Assembly: GCA_037127315.1 (NCBI GenBank)
Contig: JBBBDQ010001615.1
Coordinates: forward strand, 62,001 to 126,000
DNA length: 64,000 bases
Source: Ascarosepion bandense
Lineage: Eukaryota; Mollusca; Cephalopoda; Sepiida; Sepiidae
Direction of reading: 5' to 3'
The position numbers and the translations under genes were made by a program. This document shows, in pieces, positions 1-10,964 of this stretch (position 1 is the stretch's first letter; the number at the start of each line of letters is the position of its first letter). The notes below the pieces were generated by a model. It was not told where the DNA came from, did no database searches, and was given only the letters and a program-made list of their open reading frames with translations.

Positions 1-50
1 CTTAATCAGAGGCCTTGCTGCCGGATGCAATTTATCGTCATGCCCAGGAC
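1..50 (+). repeat. Dispersed repeat family C, 3' end fragment
   Basis: The window opens inside a short module containing GGCCTTGCTGCCGGATGCA. The same module recurs near 18475 and 20385 on this strand, and inverted near 16770 and 45255. Only the 3' terminal part of the family lies inside the window here. Class unknown; no coding capacity is seen. Confidence 0.6.
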
Positions 51-462
51 CCCTGAATGTTTGCGATTATAACAACCAAGATAAAGTCACTTCAAATAAT
101 CTTATCGGTAGCGATAAAATCTTATATTAGAATTCCAGACAGAAGTTCTTTTTAGTTTCTGGTCGTATTTACAGTTCCGGAGTAGAGAACGTGTGGATGG
201 TAGCAGATTGCCTCTGGGAGAAGCTGCTGATTGATGGAGTACTTTTTATCAATAATTTTATCTTTTTGTCATTATTTATTTTCGGTAGTATAAGGAAGCA
301 CATCAGAACTGACGCCAAGGGACTATCTGATGAAGACTGACGGGTACCCGGAGGAAAATTGACGGGTATCGGTATAAATTAAATGAAAGTAAAATCCAGT
401 TAAGCTTTTGGCGGTGGGAGTGAGTTGAAGTCTAGAACGACCAAAGCTAGGAAGTGAAAAAC
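51..462. other. No recognised feature
   Basis: AT-rich sequence with no open frame of interest and no match to the other repeats of this window that I could see. Confidence 0.5.
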
Positions 463-762
463 GGATAATCAAATGGCGGGCATATTTTTTCTCGCACTTC
501 TCGCCTGTGGAATTCCCTTCCATTTACTTGCTTCCCCGACAGCTACAATCTCCAAAAATTTAAAGGTAATGTCAATAGTCATCTCCTATCTCACTAACTT
601 GCATCCTCTCTCTCATGCTCTCATCTCATTTTTGCAGTATTCTCATCCCTCTCCTACCCGATTCCTGAGACCCCCTGTATTCTGTCACTCGTTTTCATAA
701 CTTTTCTCCTATGTAACCACCTGCACAACAGTGGCAGTATAACGCCTTGCTTGGGATGATGC

Positions 763-770
<8 letters not shown>
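463..770 (+). mobile_element. CR1/Jockey-like LINE, 5'-truncated 3' end
   Basis: The left part encodes the last residues of the LINE ORF2, a Phe-Ser-Arg, Leu-Trp-Asn-Ser-Leu-Pro type block that is recognisable although several positions are changed (Trp-Asn-Ser-Leu-Pro appears as Cys-Gly-Ile-Pro-Phe). It is followed by a pyrimidine-rich 3'UTR and the family's terminal signature (CCTGCACAACAGTGGCAG, then CCTTGCTTGGGATGATGCGATTA). The terminus passes directly into (TA)n. The same terminus occurs near 1770, 7350, 27630, 50155, 53070, 54890 and 55365, so this is a truncated copy of the main LINE family of the window. It is not functional. Confidence 0.75.

Positions 771-818
<48 letters not shown>
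768..818. repeat. (TA)n microsatellite
   Basis: About 25 uninterrupted TA dinucleotides, immediately 3' of a LINE terminus. Confidence 0.97.
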
Positions 819-820
<2 letters not shown>

Positions 821-1178
821 TTAATGTTGTGGGGAGTTACTCACTTAATAATGGACTCTTCTTTGCCTATATTAACCGATAGTTAGTTACTCTTGAGAAC
901 AGGGCCGGGGCGACAGAGACACTGTCTTCCAGTACGACTTAAGTTCATATCAGCCTAGTCTGTCTGTGTATTTGTTGGTCACTTGTATCCAAGCTATTAT
1001 TACTCTTTCTCTTTGTATTTAAAATGAACTTGTTATGACAAATTTCGGTAAAATCGTATTATATTTTTGCTTGCTACTTAGTTGAGGGGTATGTTAAACC
1101 GTTAGAATACCTCATAAATAAGGGACTATTCAATTTTCATTGCTAGCATACACGGAAAAAGCTTATCAGAGAAATGTT
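819..1178. other. No recognised feature
   Basis: Unique-looking AT-rich sequence; no coding signal or repeat match seen. Confidence 0.5.
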
Positions 1179-1773
1179 TATTGAACAGGTTAAGAGGCTC
1201 ATCACCTTGTTCCCTGTTTAGGATGTAGTTTCCGGCTTTCTCTTTTCCAATCTTCTCACATTGTCTTTTTTTTTTCAATTGGAGTAGACAGATCTATCTA
1301 TCGCCCAGTTCACACTCCACCCACGTCTATTGAACAGGTTAAGAGGCTCATCACCTTGTTCTCTGTTTAGGATGTAGTTTCCGGCTTTCTCTTTTCCAAT
1401 CTTCTCACATTGTCTTTTGTTTTCAATTGGAGTAGATAGATCTATCTATCGCCCAGTTCACACTCCACCCACGTCTATTGAACAGGTTAAGAGGCTCATC
1501 ATCTTGTTCCCTGTTTAGGATGTGGTTTCCTGCTTTCTCTTTTCCAATCTTCTCACTTTGTCTTTTTTTTTTCAATTGGAGTAGACAGATCTATCTATCG
1601 CCCAGTTCACACTCCACCCACGTCTATTGAACAGGTTAAGAGGCTCATCACCTTGTTCTCTGTTTAGGATGTGGTTTCCTGCTTTCTCTTTTCCAATCTT
1701 TTCACTATTACGTACCCCCCTGCACATCAGTGGCGTTACCGCCTTGCTTGGGGTGATACGATTAAAAAAAAAC
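1179..1773 (+). mobile_element. LINE/SINE 3' region with 149-bp tandem array
   Basis: A unit starting TATTGAACAGGTTAAGAGGC begins at 1179, 1328, 1476 and 1625, giving periods of 149, 148 and 149 bp. The fourth unit is cut short and runs into the same terminus as the CR1/Jockey-like LINE (CTGCACATCAGTGGCGTTACCG through GATACGATTA plus A run). Related single or double units with the same terminus lie at 31748-32055 and 54750-54895. Either the LINE 3'UTR carries a variable-number tandem repeat, or a non-autonomous element has borrowed the LINE tail. No coding capacity. Confidence 0.8.
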
Positions 1774-2159
1774 ATGTTTGTTTTTAAGGAGAAAAAGAAA
1801 GATAAGTCAGAAGAGATATTAACCTTTCATGCATTTAACGTCTACTTCAGTGAAATGAAAACTTGTCAATTTCAAATATTCTACATGCTCTTACTTCATG
1901 AAAATAATTAAAATTCTAATAAAAAAACCGTGAAGTTTCCTTGATGTTCTGTTTAGTTATTGATCTCATAAAACAAATAAAAATACTGATGTTTATTTTA
2001 TTCATTTTGAAAGAGCGATCCTGTTCGTAATATAAACACAGTGTCAAATCTGTGTTAACTGAGTTGTAGACAATTATGGAACCATATTATATCTAACATG
2101 CGTGATCTCGACAAAGATCTCGCTCTAAAATTATCGTCAAACGTAATTGTAAACGGTTT
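1774..2159. other. No recognised feature
   Basis: AT-rich DNA downstream of the LINE tail; nothing recognisable. Confidence 0.5.
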
Positions 2160-2872
2160 TGTGAGTGTCAAATTTTCTGAGCCCTCTTTCTATACCATGT
2201 ATCCTTGGATTGTTAACTATTTCTGATTCTCTATCCGCAACACCTTCTGTTCTTCACATTTTAGTTACTCCAAGTTTTTCTTTAATCTTTGATAATATGG
2301 TCCAGCATTCACTGTTATATTGAAGAACTGACATCACCTAGCAACCCAGTACTCTCTTCTTTGTTTCTAGTTAAACTATCATCTCTTTTAATACTTTACT
2401 CAGCTTCTGGAAGGTGTCCTTTGCCAAGCCAATTCACCTTCGGATCTCTGTGTCGAACTTTCCATCTTCTGTTACAATACTTCCCAGGTACTGAAATTTT
2501 TTTACCTGCTTGATTTTAATATCCCCCACGAGTATTTGGCATTTCGGGTTGCTCTTTTTGCTGATGACCATGCATTCGGTTTTCTTGCAGTTTATTTGTG
2601 GTCCTTTCTTGTCACTCTCTTCAGCTACCTTCTGTAGGAGGTTTTGTTGTTTCCTTTCCGTGTTTGCTATCAGCAGTGTATCATCTGCGTACCTTACGTT
2701 GTACAAATTGTGACCTCAGATGACGAATCTCGGTATGACATCTAGGTCCCCAGAATAGTCTCGCTGTACAAGTTGAATAGATCCGGTGATAAGACACATC
2801 CTTGTCTTACGCCCTTTTCTTCTTTGTATACCTGCTGAATTTGTTACCTGTCCGTATATTCTCCAAATCCTT
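2160..2872 (-). pseudogene. RTE/BovB-like LINE reverse transcriptase fragment
   Basis: Read on the minus strand this encodes the RT palm with Tyr-Ala-Asp-Asp (NVRYADDTLLIAN, near 2665-2705), then the thumb-like block with [17 protein letters not shown] and KKFQYLGSIVTEDGK. The order and wording match the intact copy at 56.0-57.3 kb. Frames are interrupted by stops and shifts, so this is a pseudogene. RTE-clade elements have an AP endonuclease upstream of RT; none is present here. The upstream edge abuts a second, more C-terminal copy at 2873. Confidence 0.8.
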
Positions 2873-3445
2873 CTTCCTTATTACGTGTCTCAGAAACCTC
2901 AACTGTCTTTTTCTGATGCTAAGTTTAAGTTCTTTTTACGTTTTCATTCTCTCCAAGACCTTGTCTTTGCTCCCATGTTTGTTCCATAGTATCCTAAGTA
3001 TCTTTCTCTAGAACCGCATTTCTGTTGCTTCGGAACTCTCTTTCACCCTTGAGGAGATTGTCCAGCATTCGTTGCTATAAAGGAGGAGAAAATAACGCAT
3101 AACAATCCTGTATTCTATTCTTTGTTTCCAATTAAATCTTCCTATTTCTCAATACTTTTGTCAGCGTTAGAATGCACCCTTGGCCATGCCAATACGCCGT
3201 CGGTTTTCACTGTTGCACATTTCGTTCTCTTTTAGATTGTTTTTCAATTATTTAGATTTCTATACCTGCCTGATTTCAGTATCTCCGACTTGTAATTCGC
3301 ATTTTTGGCTCTTTTTTTTTTTTTTACTGATGACAGTGCATTCAGTTTTCTTGCAGTATATGTTTAGTCCCTTCTTTTTTTCTTTCTTTGGCTACTTTGT
3401 GTAGGAGGTCTTGCAGTTTCCTTTTCGTGTGTGTTATCACGTTTT
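2873..3445 (-). pseudogene. Second RTE-like LINE fragment
   Basis: Starts at the minus-strand equivalent of the [15 protein letters not shown] block and runs back through the region equivalent to the YLGS block to near the catalytic motif, in degraded form. It repeats material already present in the 2160-2872 copy, so the two are separate insertions or a tandem duplication in the same orientation. Many stops; non-functional. Confidence 0.65.
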
Positions 3446-3701
3446 AATTGCAGCATAAACTTCTATATCATCATTTCTTTTCACTTTCGCAAATTAAATT
3501 CGGGATGCATTTCCCTTCCACTCGCTTTGAGCTTCATAAGTTACCCGCAATGATGGCTGGCTCTGTTAAGACCAAGACTTTATTCTTTCCTCTGCTGTCG
3601 ATGTCTGATATATTTACATACATTATTAGTGAACTGATCGTTAAAGTGACACATTTGGTTAATTGTATTATTTTTTTGCATAGCAGGTTAGTACATACAT
3701 A

Positions 3702-3826
3702 AGTCAGTCAGTTAAGTGTCATACGTGTTACACGCTTGGGCGATCATGTCTCGAAAGAGACTTGACTGACTGGGCAGATTATCCCGCAGTAGGTAGCCAT
3801 TGCTTTCTGCGGGAGACTGGTTGCCA
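3702..3826 (-). mobile_element. tRNA-derived SINE, 3' half
   Basis: Minus-strand copy of the SINE tail found complete at 43467-43772. It contains the reverse complement of the CCCAAGCGTGT and GAGACATGATCGCC modules and the CAGTCAGTTAAGTG end. The internal promoter part is missing. It is followed directly by LINE 3' sequence. Confidence 0.75.
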
Positions 3827-4020
3827 TAGGAGGAAAGTTATGAGTAAGAGTTATAGGTTATAGGGGTTGTCATGAGGTGGGTAAGAGAAGGATGAGAATA
3901 CTGATGGGTGTAGTGGTAGGAGAAAGAAGCATGAGAAAGAGGATAAAGAAAGAAGGAAAAAGAAAGAAAGAAAGAAAGAATGAAAGAAAAAGAAAGAAAG
4001 AAAAAAGAAAGAATCGTATG
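3827..4020 (-). mobile_element. LINE 3'UTR scrap and (GAAA)n
   Basis: About 110 bp of antisense CR1/Jockey-like 3'UTR (AGGAGGAAAGTTATGAG and following) leads into a GAAA-rich run at about 3945-4015. A second, longer antisense copy starts immediately after. Confidence 0.6.
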
Positions 4021-4029
4021 ACTTTTTTA

Positions 4030-5850
4030 TAATCATATCGCCCCAAGTAGTTTGCTGCCACTGGTGCGCAGAGGCTTACATGGAAGGAACGTTATGAGAA
4101 AGAGTGACAGGCTATAGGGGGTGTCAGAAATTGGATAAGAGAAGGATGAGAATACTGATGAGAATGGAGTGTACGTAGAAACGAGCATGAGAGAGAGGAT
4201 GCAAATTAGTGAGATAGGAAATAACTATTGACTTTACATTTAAATGTTTGGAGATTTTGGCTGTCGGGGGAGCAAGTAAAGGGAAGGGAATTTCAAGGTG
4301 GGAAGTGCGAGAAAAGAAGCTGATGGAGTAGAATTTTCATTTATATTTTATTAGTTTCACAGTAGGACCAAGTTGCTAATCTTGTGGCTTCAGTAAATTC
4401 ATATATAGGGGTCACCAGTGAGCTAAGTTCATCGGAGCGCAAGGCGTGAAGTTATTTGTAGAAGAGACACATGGAAGTCACATTACGCCGGTGAGAAATT
4501 GACAGAATCTGAGCTGCCAAATGAGGATTGATCACATTACAAATTCCCCGCTAGATTTTGTCAAGGACCCCTAGGTGGATAGAAGAGGCACCCGACCAGA
4601 TATGGCAGCAGTATTCAATGCACTGACAGATGGTATATTTATATATGTGCAGGATGGTTTCAGACGGGAAAAACTTCCTGGCCCTACACAGAGAACCGAC
4701 CTTCTTAGCAGCGGATTTAGCTATGGATTCTGTATAGTCATTACACTTGAGGTCTGTTGTGAGAGTTAACCCGAGTAGACGCAGTGTTTTGCTTTCAGGG
4801 AGACTAGCCTGATCCATGCTAATGGGGAGTAGGAGCGATTATCTGTGATGGTTAATAGATAGCAGCTTCTATTTGGAAGCATAAATTTCACAAGCCATTT
4901 CTTACCCAAGTCCACGATGGATTGGAGGTCTTTTTCAAGTTTGGGCAGCGAGGTTTGCTTTGTCAGCCTTGGCAGATTTTTGATCGATGCGAGAATAAAC
5001 CTTAGTGTCGTCAGCGTATATGGGATCTTATTACAGCGGGAAGATCATTAATGTAGATCAGGAATATCGTAGGACCTAGAATAGAGTCTTGAGGGACAGC
5101 CGCGTTCTTATAATAATATTGGGAGGCATGTTCATTCAATAATACCATTATTGTGCGATTTGAAAAGAAGGACTGGATTAGGTCACACAATTGTCCAGAT
5201 ATACCATAGCTCGGCAGCTTGCGTAGAAGGCCTACATGCTAGATTCTGTCAAACGCTTTGGAGATATCTAAGTAAACAGTTCGAGCTTCGACGTTCTTGT
5301 CGAGAGCCTGGTGTATATACTCAGTGATGGTCGTGAGTATATCAGCAGTAGACCTGGTGAACCGGAACCCATACTATTTGTCAGGGAAGAGATTGTGGGC
5401 TGTGAGATGTTGAATCACACCCGCATTGATGATGGCTTCGAACACTTTGCCAAAAATCGGTAGAAGGCTGATAGAACGTTAGTTAGAGGGGTCAGAGTGT
5501 TCACCTGTATTTTTATATATAAGAACCACGGAGGTGGACTTCCAGCAGACAAAAGATCAAGAAGCAGAGAGGTAGTAGTTATAGAATTTAGAGAGAATAG
5601 ACGATAGTTCAGGGGAACATTTCTTCAGGACAATGATTGGGATTACGTCACTGCTGTTAGCGTTATGTGGGTCAACCTTTGAAATTATGTTAGAGACCAC
5701 CTAGGGGGTTATGTAGATGTCATTCAGTTGAGCCCCAGTTCGGGGTAGGAAGTCGGGTACAGATAGTCCAGACGAGTCCTGTGTCGAGTTAGTAGAGATC
5801 CTGTGAGGAAAGCACTCAACCTTGTTCCATTTTGTCACCTTTTATTTGAT
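4030..5850 (-). pseudogene. CR1/Jockey-like LINE ORF2 pseudogene
   Basis: The longest copy of the dominant LINE here, antisense. From 5850 downwards it reads degraded RT fingers, a YGI/KAFD-type region, Ile-Tyr-Ala-Asp near 5010-5020, then the post-RT domain. The frame at 4551-4817 is clean: LPESKTLRLLGLTL, AKSAAKKVGSLCRARKFFP and CIEYCCHIWSGAS. The 3' terminus is at about 4035 (reverse complement of the CACCAGTGGCAG and GGGGCGATATGATTA type signature). RT of this type copies RNA by target-primed reverse transcription; the upstream endonuclease is not present. Several stops make it inactive. Confidence 0.75.
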
Positions 5851-5888
5851 CAGACGTATAGGGGTATCGTGTTATATGCAACTATCAT

Positions 5889-6538
5889 GTATAGCCCGGC
5901 ATTGCTCGGGTTTAATGAAAACTAATCCATGATTCTGGAGCTCAGACTCTTTGGACGTTGGCACGAAAGACTAAAAAGCAATAGTTGTTTCCAGTTAAAG
6001 CGAAACCGTAGACTGAAAGAAAAATGAATGCATGTAAGTCAAATTTTGATTTCCTGGTATCGATATCAAATAAGTTTTTTTCGTCGTAAATTGAATTTTG
6101 AAGGCTAAATAAGTCCTCTGAGTAAATGGTATCATGGCTGAGACTAAGAACTACAATTATACCTACTTAGATCCAAACCCGAAGCAAAAACTAAAATAAA
6201 AGGGCTGAAAAAAATAAAGACATACAAGCAGATAAACAGGCACACACATAAAACACCTTGCCTTTTATAAATATATTATCGATTTTCTGCACTATTGTAA
6301 AACCTGCAACTTTGAAACTTCTGAATACCGATTCTTATGTCTTTGTCTATGAGTGTATCACATTTGATTAAAAATGGACCACTCCTTCTATAACCGGATT
6401 TATTCGATTATCGATTTTCGATATTTATCGGGGGCACCTCGACACCAAACCTAGCTAAGAACACTCTCAGACGCTTATAGTAAAACTGTGTAAATTTTCA
6501 AGAAAATCGGTTCAGCCGTTTCGAAGTCTATAGGTAAT

Positions 6539-6583
<45 letters not shown>

Positions 6584-6655
6584 CACACACACACACACAC
6601 ATACACACACACACACACACAAAGTTCCATTTATAAATATGTTTAGATATACCAA
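5889..6655 (+). repeat. Dispersed repeat family B, long variant
   Basis: Begins with TAGCCCGGCATTGCTCGGG and ends with TTCCATTTATAAATATG. Internally it carries AAGAAAATCGGTTCAGCCG and an (AC)n tract at 6538-6620. Other copies lie at 15536-16082, 31418-32450 (inverted) and 51031-51668. This copy has about 200 bp extra (roughly 5960-6200) that is absent from the 15.5 and 51.0 kb copies but present in the inverted 31-32 kb copy. No ORF and no clear terminal inverted repeat; class unknown. Confidence 0.75.
6538..6620. repeat. (AC)n microsatellite
   Basis: Slightly interrupted (AC)n inside family B. Confidence 0.95.
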
Positions 6656-6694
6656 AGGTCACCTAAGTGTTTAAATATTCCATAACATAATCTA

Positions 6695-7352
6695 TTTGCA
6701 TATATACAAGCAACCATTCGTCCGTGCATGGAGTATTGCTCCATATATGATCAGGTGCCCCTGCCGCTCACCTCAGTGTTCCCGACAGGCTCCAAAGGAG
6801 AATCAGTATTGTGATAGGTATTGGCTTGGCGGCTCGACTACAGCCACTTCCCCACCGACGAAATGTGGCCTCCTATTGTCTGTTCTATAAATACTTTCAT
6901 GGCTTCTGCTCGGACGAACTTAAGTCACTGGTGCCTCCTCAACAGGTGTTTGCTCGTGCAACCAGATTGGCAACTGTGTCCCACCTATTCACAGTTAGGT
7001 TAGCCAAATGCAGACGACAATTCTACTCCTGCAGCTTCTTCTCTCGCACTTCCCGCCTGTGGAACTCGCTCCCATATTCTTGCTTTCCTGACGGATACAA
7101 CCTCCAGGAATTTAAATGCAATGTCAGTACTCATCTATTAACTACTTGACTCTAGTTCTTTCCCCACCCCGTATATCCTTTCCTTTCTCTCTACCTTTGA
7201 AACTGTCATCACACCTGCATTCTCATCTTTCTATTGCTCCTTTCTAACTGGTTCCTCTTCCTCTTCACTCTCCTCTAATTAATCTTTTTAAACTTATGTA
7301 GCCTCTGCACATCAGTGGCATTTCCGCCTTCCTCGGAATGAATCGATTAAAA
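6695..7352 (+). pseudogene. CR1/Jockey-like LINE C-terminal fragment
   Basis: Encodes the ORF2 C-terminus: RPWSIAPYMI-like start, a frame change near 6810, then LQPLPHRRNVASYCLFYKYF, FTVRLAKCRRQFYSCSFF and TSRLWNSLPYSCFPDGYNL. The stop near 7149 is followed by a pyrimidine-rich 3'UTR and the family terminus ending near 7352 in an A run. 5'-truncated, with one frameshift. Confidence 0.8.
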
Positions 7353-8000
7353 AAAATTACCTTAATTTTTATTTTTTTCTGTTGTTTACTTCAATTTATA
7401 TTAACCAAGTAAAAATTGACAACTAAAAACATTCCAACATCCTGGAATTCTTTTCTTTTTCGATACATGCGATTAAATTCTCACTGGATAATTGCTTGAA
7501 ATTCTTAACCTTTATGACTGCTACGTTCTTCTTAATTGATCGCCACCCGACTATTTTCTTTGGGAGTTCCTTAAAGAACAACTTTACATCAAGGATAACA
7601 TCTGGATAAAAATTCAATGTATTCAGACAGAATGATTGACAATACGTTTGGATATCCCTATTAAAAGAGATCATCTGTGTGAAATGGAGATTATTTATAT
7701 ATTGAATAATTTTTCATAATTAAATTGGAATAATCGCCTAGTGTTAGAATTTTCATTGTGCATAAGACTATTGAAAAATTCATAAAAATATGGAAAATTT
7801 TAATTCCTTCAGTAATTTTTAGGACACTCTGAATTTAAATAAAATGATCAGGAGTCTTCTTAACCTTAGACCGTCTGCTTTTTTTTGTTTTGCTTTAGTT
7901 TTGTAAATTATACCTGAGAAGCGTTCTAACAGAGTGCGACACTGAGATCTAAAGTTCTCTGGGATAGCCAAGGAAGCATTCCATAGCTAAGCAGAGTATT
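7353..8000. other. No recognised feature
   Basis: AT-rich sequence. A minus-strand 83-codon frame at 7423-7674 has no recognisable motif and I do not call it a gene. Confidence 0.45.
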
Positions 8001-8570
8001 AAGAGATAGGAAAATTTAATTGGAAACAAAGAAAAGAGTCTCGGGTTGCAATGGGATATTATGTTAGACCAATAGTAAATATGTGATATCTGTCCTATGT
8101 GAGGTGTGTCCTTCAGTATGGCAGCGAATGTTGGACAATCTCATCAAAGATTAAAAAAAAAAAACTTGAAGTGAACAAAATGTGGTTCTACAGAAGGATA
8201 CTGAAGATATATTGGACCGAACATGTGAGCAACGTCGGGATTTCGAAAAGGGAGAAAACGAAAAGAAAACTTATACCTAAAATTAGGATGAAACAGCTAA
8301 AGTTTCTGAAATATGTACCGAGGAAAGAAGTCTTGGAGATTCTGATACTCCCAGGGTAGACAGAAGGAAAGAGAGACCCGGGGAAAGCAACGCATGTCAT
8401 ACTTGAGGAATTTGATTGCGGAGAAGGGTTTGGGACGTGTAACAAAAAATGGTCGTTAAGAGCTTTTAGTTGTTGGGATATGTGGAAGGGCATGCTCGTC
8501 TACGTACTGAAGGGTCACGGCACAAGGAACAAGAAGAAGAAGAAGAAGGAAGAAGAAGAAGAAATAGATG
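8001..8570 (+). pseudogene. RTE-like LINE C-terminus with (AAG)n tail
   Basis: Degraded frames match the C-terminal part of the 56-57 kb element: [34 protein letters not shown], and an [12 protein letters not shown] block as MKQLKFLKYVPRKEVLE. It ends GGCACAAGG, then (AAG)n at about 8528-8565, the same kind of microsatellite tail seen at 12199, 57257 and 61975. 5'-truncated relic. Confidence 0.8.
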
Positions 8571-8676
8571 ATACTAAGTCTCCGTTGACTATTCTGCGTT
8601 TTCATTGACTTATTCACAGGGTTGCATTTTCATATACTCGTCCAACACGGGCCGGGCATAATCTCCAAGTGGGGTA

Positions 8677-8870
8677 CACTACCAGCCAAAATTATGAGGC
8701 CACCCAAGTATTTAAAAAAAGGATGTATTTCATACTATTTTTTAGTATTTATTGCCAAGTGAATAATTGTAAATGAAAATAGAATGGTTCTTTTGTTATT
8801 GTTACTTTGCAAACTTTTACAAGGCAAATAGCGACAATTTAACCATCGCACCCTGTAGATTTGCTATTTT
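8677..8870 (+). mobile_element. Tc1-like MITE, left half
   Basis: CACTACCAGCCAAAATTATG next to TA resembles Tc1-like termini, and the following ~110 bp match the left arm of the complete copy at 8884. The right end is missing. Confidence 0.65.
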
Positions 8871-8883
8871 ATATCTATATATA

Positions 8884-9295
8884 CATTACCGGCCATAATT
8901 ATTAGGAAACCCAAGTATTTAAAAAAATGATGTATTTCATACTATTTTTTAGTATTTATTGCCAAGTGAATAATTGTAAATGAAAATAGAATGGTTCTTT
9001 TGTTAATACAGCACAATAACATGTGCATCAAATGAATTTATAAATATTAAATAATTATCTATATTGTAGTTTCATCAATGAAAGAATGAAGAAAATTTAG
9101 GGTGATTCGGACGAGTTCATCTTTGTTTCCTTGCCTTGTAAAATTTTGCAAAGTAATAATAACAAAAGAACCACAAAAGAACCATTCCGTTTCCATTTAC
9201 AATTATCCACTTGGCAATAAATATTAAAAATAGTATAAAGTACATAATTTCTTTTTAAAAAAAATGGGGTCACCTAATCATTATGGCCGGTAGTG
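8884..9295. mobile_element. Tc1-like MITE, complete
   Basis: A 412-bp element bounded by TA on both sides (8882-8883 and 9296-9297). The left end is CATTACCGGCCATAATTATT; the right end is its near complement, ATTATGGCCGGTAGTG. The inverted repeats extend roughly 150 bp inward, through the module that includes TTGCCAAGTGAATAATTG. No transposase ORF, so it would need one in trans. TA target duplication and a GGCCATAATTATT-type terminus are typical of Tc1-like elements. Confidence 0.8.
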
Positions 9296-9297
9296 TA

Positions 9298-9895
9298 CTT
9301 ATTTACAGCCCCTCTTCTAGAAAAGGAAATTAGATCCAAGCATTTACCAAGGTCATTAGTGCGAAAGGAAACACGAATTGTTACCGGATGTTTTCAATCC
9401 CTGTTCGATATACACAATGCATCTTATAAAATCACTCTACGATCTATAGATTTTTCTTTTTGATTTTTAATGCGTTTAAGGATTTTATATGTAAAAACTT
9501 GTTAGACGTTTATAAAGAAATACACTGTTACACTTAGAAGCTGTAGAATTCCTTAGAAAAAATCCTTCCTTTCACAACAACACACTTTTCTTAAGAAAAT
9601 ATTTTCAATGAAGACTATACAGTTATTTTAAAGAGCTGTGAGCAAGTGAAATCAGTTTCTGTTCAATAAGTTTCTTCGTTTTTAATGATGATGCTGATAA
9701 TGATGAGGATTTTGCCAAGAGAAGAAGTAGGAGGAAGAGTTCCTCACTCCTTCTTTTCTTCCCATTACCCCTCTTCATCAGTTTTTCTCCTCTGCCCAAC
9801 TCCATTTTCAAAATCTTGTGACATTTTCAATTAACTTTTCTATTCATGTATTTTTTTTATTATTTATATCTATTTAATATGTTGAAATATTGTTT
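9298..9895. other. No recognised feature
   Basis: AT-rich, no repeat match or convincing frame. Confidence 0.45.
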
Positions 9896-10077
9896 TACGA
9901 GGGTCATTCAAGAAATAAGGTAATTTTTTTGGTATAAGGACTTCTACGAGGGTCATCCAAGAAATAAGGTGAATTTTTCGATATAAGGACTTCTACTCGG
10001 ATCATTCAATAAATAAGGTGAATCTTTCGGTATAAGGACATCTACGAGGGTCATTTAATAAATAAGATGAATTGATC
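9896..10077 (+). repeat. 49-bp tandem array
   Basis: Units starting TACGAGGGTCATTCAAGAAA begin at 9896, 9945, 9994 and 10043, an exact 49-bp spacing with point differences. The unit start resembles the terminal repeat of some mariner elements, so it may derive from one; that is inference. Confidence 0.85.
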
Positions 10078-10269
10078 CTCTTATTGCATTCAAATATTTC
10101 ACTTTCACAAGAAAATTATTTCGCAAATTCAGCATACACTGGCACAAGGCAATAAATGTGAGAAACCTCTATGAGTATTTATGCTCTACGAGATAAATTT
10201 GCGAAACATTGATCTATGTCGAGGCGTAGCAATTTTTTCTACTTTTTACTTTTTAACCTTTTCTTTTTT

Positions 10270-10640
10270 CTTCTTCTTCTATGTGTCCTGTTTATTCAAG
10301 ATGTAAGCGATCATGGCTTTCCTCATCTCCCTATCCATGGTGGCTCCTAGCACACTTTCTCCGGTTACCTTACACAACCGTCGTTCCGTCGTCCACCTGA
10401 TCAGGTCCTTCAAATATGCTATCCACTGCTTTCCCCTGACTCTTAGTATCAAGTTCTCTAAGCCCTCTTTCCTCATTGCATATCCTAGGAACTTTAGCTG
10501 TCTCTTTCTGATGATCAGTATTAACCTCCTTTTTGTTTCTATCCTTTCCAAATCCTCATCATTGCTCAGATGCTCGAGCGATGATATCAGCAGCATCCTT
10601 TTGTAGAGCCACATTTCAGCTGCTTCAAGTTTTTGAATCG
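10270..10640 (-). pseudogene. RTE-like LINE C-terminal fragment
   Basis: The minus-strand frame at 10279-10614 reads MWLYKRMLLISSLEHLSND, RQLKFLGYAMRKEGLEN and IRWTTERRL. This is the extreme C-terminus of the RTE-like ORF ending near GTGTCCTG. A TTC-rich run at 10262-10280 is the inverted (AAG)n tail. Confidence 0.8.
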
Positions 10641-10964
10641 TATTTAAAAATGTAGTTAACAGTTATTAAAATGTTATATTCCTTTATAAAATACTAGCAT
10701 CATAGCCCAACGTTGCCTGTGCAACTCAGAATATTTTAGTAGTAGGAGAAAAAAATCTATTTTCTTTTGTTTTGAATAATTTCTCTCTGTTCTTTCTATT
10801 CGTCTCTCTTTTCTATCTCTCTTTTTCTTCTTTCTTCCCATCTTTTTCCTTTTTTTCTTCTTCTCTTTTTACATTCCCTCCTCCACTTGTTGGTTTGTCT
10901 TCTTTCGCTTTTCACTTTTTCTCTCTTCTCCTCACTTCTTAATCTTTAAGAGGTTTAGAAAATC
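10641..10964. other. Pyrimidine-rich spacer
   Basis: Strongly T/C-biased from about 10755. A degraded family-B-like start (TAGCCCAACGTTGCCTGTG) is seen near 10695. No gene. Confidence 0.4.

Noticed and set aside
5889..6655. Family B as a Helitron
   Set aside because: No convincing TC start and CTRR end with a terminal hairpin, and no AT target dinucleotide pattern could be confirmed.
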